From: Micromonospora chersina
Lineage (GTDB): Bacteria > Actinomycetota > Actinomycetes > Mycobacteriales > Micromonosporaceae
NCBI RefSeq assembly: GCF_900091475.1
Contig: NZ_FMIB01000002.1
Coordinates: 1,550,001 to 1,614,000, forward strand
Reading direction: 5' to 3'
Length of the DNA: 64,000 bases
Within the stretch, counting starts at the first letter, position 1. Each line of letters starts with the position of its first letter. Below, piece by piece: positions 18,527 through 28,163 of this stretch. The position numbers were made by a program, and so were the translations under genes. The notes beneath the pieces are model-generated. The model saw only the letters and a program-made list of their open reading frames with translations, was not told the DNA's origin and did no database searches.

Positions 18527-19420
18527 TCAGCTGGATCGTCGGCCCAGCAGCTGCGCGGCGTCGCGGAGGAAACGGTCCTCCGCCGCGGCAGCGGCTGGTG
18601 ACACGTCCCGCAGGGTCGGGAAGTCGTGGACCAGCCCGGGTTCGCGTCGGTGTGTCACCGGCACGCCGGCGGACCGCAGGCGCGCCACGTAGGCCTCACC
18701 CTCGTCGCGCAGGGGATCGTGCTCGGCGGTCACGACGACGGCCGGCGGCAGGCCCCGCAGGTCCGCGACGAGCGGATTGGTCGACGGCGAGTCGCGGGTG
18801 TCGGGATCGGGCAGCCACATCGCGACCCACCGGCGAAGGGTGCCGGCATCGAGCAGCCAGCCACTCCCCTTTTCCTCGACGCTCGGAGACCGGAGCGTGG
18901 GGTCGGCGTTCGGGCAGACCAGCAACTGCGCCAGCAGGGGCACCTCGTCGCGCAGCCGCAGCGCCGTCAGGATCGCGATGAGACCACCCGCCGAGTCGCC
19001 GGCCACCGCCACCGGTGTCCCGTCGCCGGCCACGCGCCGGACCACCCCCACCGCGTCGTCGACCGCCGCCGGCCAGGGATGTTCCGGCGCGCGTCGGTAG
19101 TCGACAGCGACCACCGACGCCGCCGTGGCCACGGCGAGCCGCCGCGCCTGCGCGTCGTGCGTGTCGAGATCTCCCAGCACGAACCCGCCGCCGTGGAGGT
19201 AGACGACCACCGGGCGCGCGCCCGGCGCGTACACCCGTACCGGGACACCCGCCATCGTCGTGTCGACGGTCGGGACCTCCGGTCCCGGCGTACGTGCCGC
19301 AGCCCGTGCGCGGGAGGCCTGACGCGAGGTCGCCACGTCCGGTTCGCCGACGGCGGGCTGGGTTCTCGCGGTCCGCAGGAACGCAGCCAGGTGGTCGTCA
19401 GCGATGAAGTCCTCCGGCAC
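18527..19420 (-). CDS. Alpha/beta hydrolase of the hormone-sensitive lipase/acetyl esterase family
   Basis: The 297-aa protein has the HSL-family oxyanion motif HGGGF (VVVYLHGGGFVLGD), the DYRRAPEHPWPAA motif, the nucleophile elbow GDSAGG, the acidic residue in EHDPLRDEG and the catalytic His in GLVHDF. It should hydrolyse short-chain esters in the cytoplasm. No signal peptide is seen. GTG 19420 is favoured because TAGCAT lies 6 bases before it (leaderless). Divergent from the Nudix gene. Confidence 0.9.
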   Translation of the reverse strand: MPEDFIADDHLAAFLRTARTQPAVGEPDVATSRQASRARAAARTPGPEVPTVDTTMAGVPVRVYAPGARPVVVYLHGGGFVLGDLDTHDAQARRLAVATAASVVAVDYRRAPEHPWPAAVDDAVGVVRRVAGDGTPVAVAGDSAGGLIAILTALRLRDEVPLLAQLLVCPNADPTLRSPSVEEKGSGWLLDAGTLRRWVAMWLPDPDTRDSPSTNPLVADLRGLPPAVVVTAEHDPLRDEGEAYVARLRSAGVPVTHRREPGLVHDFPTLRDVSPAAAAAEDRFLRDAAQLLGRRSS

Positions 19421-19426
19421 GGGATC

Positions 19427-19432
19427 ATGCTA
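19427..19432 (-). promoter_or_regulatory. -10 box of a probable leaderless promoter
   Basis: TAGCAT on the minus strand, 6 bases before the GTG of the esterase gene at 19420. Confidence 0.5.
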
Positions 19433-19513
19433 GTGGGCCGGCCGGCTCCGGCTGCTCGGAAGCTTCGCGCCGACGGTCCTGCGCCGGGAGTGCCGCCATG
19501 GAATGATTCCGCG

Positions 19514-19933
19514 ATGGCCAGCTATGACGTGGCGCTCGTCCTGCTCGTGGACCCCTCGGGCGCGATCCTGCTCCAGCACCGTGACGAGCACGCGCCCGTC
19601 TCACCGAACCAGTGGAGCCTGCCCGGCGGGGGCATCGAGCCCGGCGAGACGCCGGAGGAGGCCGCCCGTCGGGAACTGCTGGAGGAGACCGGCCTGACCG
19701 CGGGCGACCTGCGTCCCTTCTGGACCGGCCCGCGCCCCTACGAGGAGGGCTTCCCGCACACGGTCACGGTCCACGTCTTCCACGGCACCACCGACGCCCG
19801 CCAGGAGGACGTGGTGTGCGGCGAGGGCCGGGCGATGGTCTTCGTCCCCCGCGACGAGGTGCTCGACCGCGAGCTGGCGGTCTCCGCCGCGTTCGTCCTG
19901 CCCCGCTACCTCACGGCGCCGAGCAGATCCTGA
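19514..19933 (+). CDS. Nudix hydrolase
   Basis: The 139-aa protein has a complete Nudix box, GX5EX7REUXEEXGU, spread over GGIEPGETPEEAARRELLEE and the following TGL (residues 37-59), preceded by QWSLPGG. It hydrolyses a nucleoside-diphosphate-linked substrate with a divalent metal. The start of the sequence, ALVLLVDPSGAILLQHRDE, resembles MutT-like 8-oxo-dGTPases and dihydroneopterin-type enzymes; specificity cannot be read. ATG 19514 is chosen because the conserved first strand begins six residues later. Confidence 0.88.
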   Translation: MASYDVALVLLVDPSGAILLQHRDEHAPVSPNQWSLPGGGIEPGETPEEAARRELLEETGLTAGDLRPFWTGPRPYEEGFPHTVTVHVFHGTTDARQEDVVCGEGRAMVFVPRDEVLDRELAVSAAFVLPRYLTAPSRS

Positions 19934-20077
19934 GACGGGCGCGTGGCGCGCTCACCTCGGCCCGACGGCTCGACACGCATGATCGTCTGGCTGTGATCTC
20001 CCGTTCGGACTGGTCGCGGCCGGTGTGGATCGGACAGACTCGCGTGAACCTGTGGTGACGAGGTTCGAGGAGACGCG

Positions 20078-20734
20078 GTGCGGGTGCTTCTGGTGGAGGA
20101 CGACCTGCGAGTCGCGTCCGCGCTCGCCGCCGCGCTGCGCCGCCGGGGCAACTCGGTCATCACTGCCACCACCGCGTCGGAGGCGGCCGAGGCCGGACCG
20201 GTGGACCTCATGCTGCTCGACCTGAACCTCCCGGACCGGGACGGCCTCTCGCTGTGTCGGGAGATCCGCCGGCACAACGAGGACATCGCGATCATCGCGG
20301 TGACCGCGCGCGGCGACGAGCGCGACCGGGTGGCGGGGCTGCGGGCCGGCGCCGACGACTACGTCGTCAAGCCGTTCTCGATGGCGGAGTTGCAGGCCCG
20401 GATCGAGGCGGTGATGCGCCGCAGCGCCCGCGCCTTCCGGGCCGAGCCCGCGCTGGAGGTGGGCGACCTGCGGCTGGACCTCAACGCCCGGCGGGTCTGG
20501 CTGGGCGACCGGGAGGTGGTCCTGACCCGCAAGGAGTTCGCGCTGCTGATGGCGTTGGCCCGGCAGGCCGGGACGGTGGTGCCCCGGGAGCGGCTGCTCA
20601 TGGACGTCTGGCAGACCACCTGGGGCGGCGGCCACACCCTCGACGTCCACGTCGCGGCCCTGCGGGGCAAGCTCGACGACGCCGGCCTGGTGGAGACCGT
20701 ACGCGGGGTGGGCTACCGGCTCCGGTCGGCCTGA
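20078..20734 (+). CDS. OmpR-family response regulator (orphan)
   Basis: The 218-aa regulator has a receiver domain (residues 1-115) with the acidic pair EDD, the phospho-acceptor Asp in LMLLDLNLPDRDG, the T in AVTARG and the K in VVKPFS. The C-terminal winged-helix DNA-binding domain ends in TLDVHVAALRGKLDD and VRGVGYRLRSA. No histidine kinase is next to it. The GTG start has GAGGAGA at good spacing. It lies 108 bases before the M14 peptidase gene, and an 11-base-spaced CCTCA repeat in that gap could be its binding site. Confidence 0.93.
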   Translation: MRVLLVEDDLRVASALAAALRRRGNSVITATTASEAAEAGPVDLMLLDLNLPDRDGLSLCREIRRHNEDIAIIAVTARGDERDRVAGLRAGADDYVVKPFSMAELQARIEAVMRRSARAFRAEPALEVGDLRLDLNARRVWLGDREVVLTRKEFALLMALARQAGTVVPRERLLMDVWQTTWGGGHTLDVHVAALRGKLDDAGLVETVRGVGYRLRSA

Positions 20735-20743
20735 GCCGGCGAT

Positions 20744-20759
20744 CCTCAGATCAACCTCA
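20744..20759 (+). promoter_or_regulatory. Candidate OmpR-type direct repeat
   Basis: CCTCA occurs at 20744 and again at 20755, eleven bases (one turn) apart, just after the regulator stop and upstream of the peptidase start at 20843. This is the usual spacing for an OmpR-family dimer. Confidence 0.35.
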
Positions 20760-20842
20760 AGAAATCGTCGGCCGTCGACCAGAGACGGGCTGACTCGCAT
20801 TGGCTGTCCGGACCGAGTCATCCCACCTGTTCTGGAGCTTCC

Positions 20843-22945
20843 ATGAGAGACAGACGGACGACGGCCCTCCTCTCCGCCCTGCTCGCCGCCAGCCTGGCGG
20901 CGTTCGCCGGGCCCGTACCCGCACAGGCCGACCCGGCCGAGCCGAACCAGGTCCAGGGCCTGACGGTCGTGCAGGGCGACGGCTACGCCACCCTCGCCTG
21001 GACGCCTGTCGACGGCGCCACCGACTACCAGATCGAGCGCACCCCGGTCGCCGCCGACGACACGGCCACCGGACCGGCGGTGATCACCGGCGTCTGGCGG
21101 CCGAACCGCCAGATCAACAACTCCTCCCCCACCTTCGCCGACGCCGGCTTCAACCCGGGCGCCCGGTTCCAGTGGCGGGTCCGCGCCCGCTTCGGCGCCA
21201 CCGCCGAGCCCTACTCGGCGCCGGTCGCCGACACCACCAGGGCACCCTGGGGTGACCCGGCGGTGCCCGGCCAGAACCTCCGGACCCAGTGGGAGACCAC
21301 CCTCGCGGCGCAGTACACCAGCGACGTCAACGAGTACGCGTACACGGCGGCTGTCGACGAGGCGAGCGACCGCGTCCGGGTCACCGAGATCGGCCGGACC
21401 GCGCTGGGCCGCCCCATCAACATGTTCGTCATCGGCTACCCCACCCCGCCGGCCACCCCGGCGGCGGTGGCCGCGACCTCGCCGCTGATGGTCAACTGCA
21501 ACGTGCACGGCAACGAGCCCGGTGACCGGGAAGCCTGCCTCATCATGGCGCGCCAACTGGCCTTCAGCGACGACCCGCGCACGCTGGACCTGCTGTCGCA
21601 CACCACAGTGCTGATCGTGCCCACCATCAACGGAGACGGCCGGGCGGCCAACACCCGGGGCAACTCCACCGGCCAGGACCTCAACCGGGACTACTCGCTG
21701 GTGCGGCAGCCGGAGACGTTCGCGCTGGTGCGGATGCTGCGCGACTACCGGCCGGTGGCCGGCTACGACGGGCACGAATTCGGCAACTCCAGCGCCGGCG
21801 ACCTGCCGATGCTGCCGCCGCGGCACCAGAACGTCGCCCAGCCGATCTTCGACGAGTCGCAGCACATGATCGAGGGTCACATGTACACGCAGGGCGCGAA
21901 GGACGGCTGGTGGCCCTGCCCGTACGGGTGCAACGGCGGTGGCAACGTCGGGCTGAGCGAGGAGACCATCCTGCGCAACACGCTCGGCCTCAAGAACGTG
22001 GTGAACTCCCTGCTGGAGCTGCGCAGCGCCGGCGGCACGACCCGGCCGGACGAGGGCAACACGGCGAACAACCGGCGGCGCAAGACGTTCTCGGCGCTGT
22101 GGACGTTCCAGCAGTTCCTCGACTACCACCGGGCGAGCCTCAAGGAGATCACCACGGCGCGGGCCGACGCGATCACCTTCCAGGTGTCGAACACCGGCCG
22201 GATCGTCTTCCGCGGCTCCCGGCCGATCGCGGCGTACCCGTCGCCGCACCCGGGCGAGGCCCCGCCGCCGCTGGACGCCCCGCGTGAGGACCAGATCCTC
22301 ACCGACGCGCCGTGCGCCTACCGGCTCACCGAGGAGCAGTACCACGGTGAGCGCACCGACGGCCCGGCCGGCCAGCGGACCACCGTGGCGCAGCGACTCG
22401 CCGCGCACGGCCACAAGGTGGTGAAGGTCGCCGACGGGTACGTGGTGCCCCTCGCCCAGCCCGAACGGGGGCTGATCCCGCTGCTGCTCGACGGGCAGGC
22501 CGTGGAGAAGCTGGTCGACGCCGAGCGGGTGTACCCGACGGTGACCGGCTCGCACGACGGCCCGCTCGTGGTCTCCGGCGTCACCTGCCTGCGGGACGCC
22601 ACGGTGACCGGTCCGGTCCGCGTCCGGCCCGGCGGCACGCTTGTCGCCACCGGCTCCTCGATCACCGGCCCGGTGGACGCGACCGGCGCCGCCGGCGTGT
22701 TCCTGACCGACAGCACGGTCGAGGGCCCGGTGCGGGTCGCGCAGTCCAGCGGCCCGGTGGTGATCGTCGACGCGACGGTCACCGGCCCGGTCGACGTGTC
22801 GGGCAACCGCGGTGACGCGCCGCTGGTGGCGGCCAACACCGTGACCGGTCCGCTGAGCTGCGGTGGCAACACCCAGGCACCGGAGAACCTCGGGCTGAGC
22901 AACTCGGTGGAGGGCCCGAAGAGCGGCCAGTGCGCGAGCCTCTGA
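20843..22945 (+). CDS. Secreted M14-type zinc carboxypeptidase with FnIII and beta-helix regions
   Basis: The 700-aa precursor has a Sec signal peptide (TALLSALLAASLAAFAGPVPAQA, cleavage near 29). An FnIII-like domain follows (VQGLTVVQGDGYATLAWTP, about 35-130). The M14 domain has the zinc motif HGNE (H222, E225), DLNRDYS, and the third zinc ligand in DGHEF (H311). The C-terminal 130 residues are a repeating, bactofilin-like stretch (DATVTGPVRV, SSITGPVDAT, STVEGPVRVA, ATVTGPVDVS) likely forming a beta-helix. It should trim peptides outside the cell or on the wall. It pairs with a second M14 protein at 23.8 kb. Confidence 0.88.
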   Translation: MRDRRTTALLSALLAASLAAFAGPVPAQADPAEPNQVQGLTVVQGDGYATLAWTPVDGATDYQIERTPVAADDTATGPAVITGVWRPNRQINNSSPTFADAGFNPGARFQWRVRARFGATAEPYSAPVADTTRAPWGDPAVPGQNLRTQWETTLAAQYTSDVNEYAYTAAVDEASDRVRVTEIGRTALGRPINMFVIGYPTPPATPAAVAATSPLMVNCNVHGNEPGDREACLIMARQLAFSDDPRTLDLLSHTTVLIVPTINGDGRAANTRGNSTGQDLNRDYSLVRQPETFALVRMLRDYRPVAGYDGHEFGNSSAGDLPMLPPRHQNVAQPIFDESQHMIEGHMYTQGAKDGWWPCPYGCNGGGNVGLSEETILRNTLGLKNVVNSLLELRSAGGTTRPDEGNTANNRRRKTFSALWTFQQFLDYHRASLKEITTARADAITFQVSNTGRIVFRGSRPIAAYPSPHPGEAPPPLDAPREDQILTDAPCAYRLTEEQYHGERTDGPAGQRTTVAQRLAAHGHKVVKVADGYVVPLAQPERGLIPLLLDGQAVEKLVDAERVYPTVTGSHDGPLVVSGVTCLRDATVTGPVRVRPGGTLVATGSSITGPVDATGAAGVFLTDSTVEGPVRVAQSSGPVVIVDATVTGPVDVSGNRGDAPLVAANTVTGPLSCGGNTQAPENLGLSNSVEGPKSGQCASL

Positions 22946-22955
22946 CCCGTTGATT

Positions 22956-22997
22956 GTCGTACCGGCAGGTCCGGCCTGCCGGGCCTGCCGGTACGAC
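22956..22997. terminator. Perfect 14-bp hairpin after the first M14 gene
   Basis: GTCGTACCGGCAGG (22956-22969) is repeated inverted at 22984-22997 with a 14-base loop. It lies 10 bases after the stop. An in-frame extension of the next gene through it is therefore not believed to be coding. Confidence 0.65.
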
Positions 22998-23018
22998 CTG
23001 GACCGAGCGGAGAACGCC

Positions 23019-23720
23019 GTGGAACCGCCCGTCATGCCCCCGCGATCCCTCCCCCGGTTCCGGTGGCCGACCCGCCGGCGACGGACCGCCGCGCTCGGCG
23101 CGGTCGCACTGTCCCTGGCGCTCGCCGCCACGGGCTGCTCCGGCGCCGGCACCGCCCCGCCGGCCGGGGCCGGTGGCGGCGCCGCGCCGAAGGCGCCCCC
23201 CGCCGTGAGCGGCCCGCTGTGCGACCTGCTGCCCTCCGGCAGCGAGCCGGGCAACCCGGCGGCCCTCACCGGCCAGCCGGCCGAGGTCGCGCTGCAGTGG
23301 CTGCCCGTCCTCACCACGTTCGAGGCGGCGGTGCGGGCGTCCGGCATGTCCGCCGACCTGCACGGCGGCTCGGGAGTGACCATCCTGGCCCCGACCGACG
23401 ACGCGTTCGCCGCCAAGTTCTCCGAGGACGACCTCGACCGTCTGCTCCTCGCCGACCGGGACACGCTCCGCGGCCTGCTCCGCGAACACCTCGTCGCCGG
23501 GTCGCGGTCGCTGTCCGACCTCGTGGCCGCCGGGAAGGTCACCACCCTCGCCGGCACCACGGTGACGGTCACCGGTGGCGGAGGGAGCGCCCGCCTGGCC
23601 GACCAGGCCGACACCGTGTGCGCCGACTACCAGGTCGCCGGCGCGCGGATCCACATCATCAACCACGTGCTCGGCAGCCTGCCCACCACGGGCGGGCCGG
23701 GCGGGCACCGCGCCCACTGA
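23019..23720 (+). CDS. Fasciclin-domain lipoprotein
   Basis: The 233-aa precursor has an arginine-rich N-terminus, a hydrophobic core (LGAVALSLALAATGCSGAG) and a lipobox TGC, so it is probably lipid-anchored outside the membrane. A single fasciclin (FAS1) domain follows at about 90-215, with VTILAPTDDAFAA, LREHLVAGSRSLSDL and IHIINHVLG. FAS1 proteins mediate adhesion or protein contacts. GTG 23019 has GGAG 6 bases before it; ATG 23034 is an alternative. It sits between two M14 peptidase genes. Confidence 0.88.
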   Translation: MEPPVMPPRSLPRFRWPTRRRRTAALGAVALSLALAATGCSGAGTAPPAGAGGGAAPKAPPAVSGPLCDLLPSGSEPGNPAALTGQPAEVALQWLPVLTTFEAAVRASGMSADLHGGSGVTILAPTDDAFAAKFSEDDLDRLLLADRDTLRGLLREHLVAGSRSLSDLVAAGKVTTLAGTTVTVTGGGGSARLADQADTVCADYQVAGARIHIINHVLGSLPTTGGPGGHRAH

Positions 23721-23798
23721 CCCTTGCCCACCGAAACCGCAGCTCATACGTTCGATCCAGCTCGCTCGATCTGCCCCCGAGTGAAACGAGGCATCCCG

Positions 23799-26615
23799 AT
23801 GCGCCTGTCGAAGCGTCCACGCAGGGCGGTCCCCACGAGAAGAACGGCCGGCGTCGCCGCGCTGCTCCTGCTGGCCGGCCTGACGCCGTTGCTCGGAGGC
23901 ACGCCGGCCGGCGCCGCCCCCACGGCGCCCGGCTGCAGCGACGACCCGACCGCCCGGCTGTCCACGGTGCCCAGCCCCGAGTCCGCGCTGGGCTTCCCGC
24001 TCGGCACCGGCCAGGAGCGGGTCGTCACCAACGACGAGGTCCGGAGCTACCTCACTGCCGTCGACGCCGCCTCCGACCGGGTCGTCACCGGCGTCATGGC
24101 GACGAGCGTGCTCGGCCAGCCGCTGCCGTACGCCGTCGTCTCGAACGAGCGGCACGTCCGGCCGGGCGCGCTGCGGCAGATCGCCGACGACATCCGCGAC
24201 CTGCGGGACCCGCGCCGGACGAAGCCGACGAAGGCCGCCGAGACCGCGACTGACCGCCCGGCCATCGTCTGGGTGACCGCGAACGTGCACGGCGGGGAGA
24301 AGAGCGGCACGGACGCCGCGCTCAAGACCCTGTACGAGCTGGCGTCCGGCCTGTCCTGCGCGGTCGCGCAGCGGAACGACAACCTGGTGACCGTCATCGT
24401 GCCGACCCAGAACCCCGACGGCCGCGACGCCGGCCGCCGGCAGAACGAGTACGGCTTCGACATGAACCGGGACTGGTTCGCCCGCACCCAGCAGGAGACC
24501 GACGGCAAGATCGAACTACTGCGCCAGTACCCGCCGCAGGTGTTCGTCGACGCGCACGAGATGGGCGGCCGGCAGTACTTCTTCCCGCCCAACGCCGACC
24601 CGATCCACCACGAGATCGCCAGCGAGAACGTCGACTGGATCAACCGGATCGGCGAGGCCAACAAGGCCGGCTTCGGCTTCAACGGCGCCTGCGGCGGCGC
24701 CGTCACCACCGAGTGCTACTTCAACTACGCCACCTACGACCTGTTCTTCATGGGCTACGGCGACACCGTCCCGGCCGCCGGCTTCGGCGCCGCCGGCATG
24801 ACCTTCGAGAAGGGCAGCGCGTCGGCGGTGGCCGACCGGGTCCAGCAGCAGTTCCACACCCAGTGGTCCACCCTCGGCTGGGCCGCGGCGAACAAGCACG
24901 AGGTGCTGACCGGCTACTACAAGATCTGGACGGACGCGCTCGCCGAGGGCCGGGCCGGGACGCTGGAGCCGAACGAGGTGGTCCAGCCGACCAACACCGT
25001 CCAGTTCCCGGTGCCGGACATCAGCGTCCGCTCGTACTTCCTGCTCCCCGACCGCCAGCTCGGCGACGTGCGCCGGCTGGTCGAGCGGCTGCGCGGGATG
25101 GACGTCGAGGTCTACGAGGTGACCAGACCGACGACGGTGCCCACCGCCCGGGTCTTCGGCGGGCGCACCGCGACCGACGTCACGGTGCCCGTGGGCGCGT
25201 ACTGGATCCCGATGGACCAGCCGCAGAAGCACTGGATCCAGGCGATCATGGGCGAGGACCCGTACGTGCCGTTCCCCTACTTCTACGACGTGTCGTCCTG
25301 GAGCAACCCGCTGCTCATGGGCGTGGACACCATCTACACCGGCGACGACGTCCGGCCGCACGCCAAGCTGGTCCGGCAGATCAGCGGCGGCACGACCTCG
25401 GCGGCCGGGGCGAAGGGGTCGTACGCGTACCCGCTGGACTCGGCGGCGGCGGCCGAACTGACCTTCCGGCTGCTCGGCCGGGGCGTGCCGCTCGTCCGCG
25501 ACCTCGACACCGGCGTGGTCGGCTTTCCCGCGAAGAGCCTGACCCCGGAGATCGACCGGCTGGCCCGGTCGCTCGGGGTGAGCCTGAGCCCGAGCGGCGC
25601 GGCGGCCACCGGCAGCCCGGTGGACCTGCCGGACGTCGGGCTGTTCCAGGGCACCGGCATCTCCACCACCTCCGGCTCGCACGGCGAGGCACGGTACGTG
25701 CTCGGCAAGCGGTGGGGGCTCGACCTCACGCCGGTGACGACCGCCGACATCAACGACAACACCCCGGCGTTCACCGGGCGCACCGTGCTGCTCGTGCCGG
25801 ACGGCAGCAGCGCGACCGGCGGGCTCACCGCCGCCGGGCAGGCCAACCTGCGGAACTGGATCGCCCAGGGTCACACCTACGTCGGCCTGCGCAACGAGGG
25901 CACCCGGATGGCCCGGGCCGCCGGCCTCACCTCCACCACGGAGAAGGCGAAGCCGGCGGACTATCGGATGATCGGGTCGCACCTGCGGGTCGACGTCGAC
26001 AGCAGCAGCCCGGTCGCGCTGGGCCGCCCGGCGGAGGACTTCGAGTTCAACAACAGCGACTCGATCCTCAACCCGAGCAGCACCGGCACCAACGTGCTCA
26101 GCTACCCGTCCGGCGACACCTTCTGGGCCAACGGCTACACCGTGCGCAGCGACGTGCTGAAGGGCACCGTCGCGCTGGTGGACGAGCCCACCGGCGCCGG
26201 TCGGGCCGTGCTGTTCGCGTTCAACCCGCTGTTCCGGGCGTACAACGAGAACGGTCTGCACCTGGTGGCCAACGCGCTGCTCTACCCGTCGGGCGCGGCG
26301 GCGGACCGCGGCGCCACGCGGCGGACGACAGGTGTCGACCCCGCCCGGGCGGCCGCGGCGGCCCAGCCGGTGGCGGACGACCTGGGCGGCGAGTGGCGCC
26401 CGATCACGGTCGAGGTGGCGGCCGGTGACCGCGGTCGCGCCGAGGCGGTCGTCGCCCGGTACACCGACACCGCCCGGGTCTCCGAGGTGAACGGGTCGGC
26501 CTACCTGGTGATCCCGAACCCGGCCGGCCTCCAGGCCGACGAGCACCCGTTCCTGCGTGACCTGGTGGGCGCCCTCCGGGACGCGCGGATCCCGCTGCGT
26601 TCCCTGGTGGGCTGA
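23799..26615 (+). CDS. Large secreted M14-type zinc peptidase
   Basis: The 938-aa precursor has a signal peptide (RTAGVAALLLLAGLTPLLGGTPAGAAP, cleavage near 43). The M14 catalytic region has HGGE (H164, E167), DMNRDWFA and VDAHEMGG (H253). A long C-terminal part has strand-rich regions and a Rossmann-like stretch with GRTVLLVPDGSS and NLRNWIAQGHTYVGLRNEG, similar to the glutamine-amidotransferase-like tails of large M14 proteins. Role: extracellular peptide or wall-stem processing (inferred). The ATG is preceded by GAGG. It ends at a strong terminator shared with citrate synthase. Confidence 0.88.
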   Translation: MRLSKRPRRAVPTRRTAGVAALLLLAGLTPLLGGTPAGAAPTAPGCSDDPTARLSTVPSPESALGFPLGTGQERVVTNDEVRSYLTAVDAASDRVVTGVMATSVLGQPLPYAVVSNERHVRPGALRQIADDIRDLRDPRRTKPTKAAETATDRPAIVWVTANVHGGEKSGTDAALKTLYELASGLSCAVAQRNDNLVTVIVPTQNPDGRDAGRRQNEYGFDMNRDWFARTQQETDGKIELLRQYPPQVFVDAHEMGGRQYFFPPNADPIHHEIASENVDWINRIGEANKAGFGFNGACGGAVTTECYFNYATYDLFFMGYGDTVPAAGFGAAGMTFEKGSASAVADRVQQQFHTQWSTLGWAAANKHEVLTGYYKIWTDALAEGRAGTLEPNEVVQPTNTVQFPVPDISVRSYFLLPDRQLGDVRRLVERLRGMDVEVYEVTRPTTVPTARVFGGRTATDVTVPVGAYWIPMDQPQKHWIQAIMGEDPYVPFPYFYDVSSWSNPLLMGVDTIYTGDDVRPHAKLVRQISGGTTSAAGAKGSYAYPLDSAAAAELTFRLLGRGVPLVRDLDTGVVGFPAKSLTPEIDRLARSLGVSLSPSGAAATGSPVDLPDVGLFQGTGISTTSGSHGEARYVLGKRWGLDLTPVTTADINDNTPAFTGRTVLLVPDGSSATGGLTAAGQANLRNWIAQGHTYVGLRNEGTRMARAAGLTSTTEKAKPADYRMIGSHLRVDVDSSSPVALGRPAEDFEFNNSDSILNPSSTGTNVLSYPSGDTFWANGYTVRSDVLKGTVALVDEPTGAGRAVLFAFNPLFRAYNENGLHLVANALLYPSGAAADRGATRRTTGVDPARAAAAAQPVADDLGGEWRPITVEVAAGDRGRAEAVVARYTDTARVSEVNGSAYLVIPNPAGLQADEHPFLRDLVGALRDARIPLRSLVG

Positions 26616-26633
26616 CGCACCGGCCCGCACAGA

Positions 26634-26670
26634 CGAAGGCCGCCGACCCGCGCGGGGTCGGCGGCCTTCG
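26634..26670. terminator. Perfect 16-bp bidirectional terminator hairpin
   Basis: CGAAGGCCGCCGACCC and its exact inverse surround a GCGCG loop, placed between the convergent M14 and gltA genes. Confidence 0.85.
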
Positions 26671-26685
26671 GCGTCGGGACCGGGC

Positions 26686-27969
<1,284 letters not shown>

Positions 27970-28018
27970 CTGTTCCTCGCTTCGCCGGCAAGATCTTCGT
28001 TGAATTGCCTTCGCTTTT

Positions 28019-28032
28019 ACCGTAATCACGGT
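28019..28032 (-). promoter_or_regulatory. gltA promoter -10 within a short dyad
   Basis: On the minus strand TACGGT forms a -10 about 45 bases before the gltA ATG; it is half of the dyad ACCGT-N4-ACGGT, a possible operator. Confidence 0.4.
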
Positions 28033-28163
28033 GGGGAGGACACCGCTCGTCATGGTTCTGTGGTGAGGTATGCGTCACCCGATTCCCGACTTGCCGACTC
28101 GGAAACCCCGTGGAAGCGCGTCCACACCGAGCTGGGAAGGCTACCCGCCGAAGCTGTGGATGA

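Noticed and set aside
22950..23018. N-terminal extension of the fasciclin lipoprotein reading through the hairpin
   Set aside because: The extension would translate a perfect palindrome and put the lipoprotein signal too far inside. GTG 23019 has its own ribosome site.
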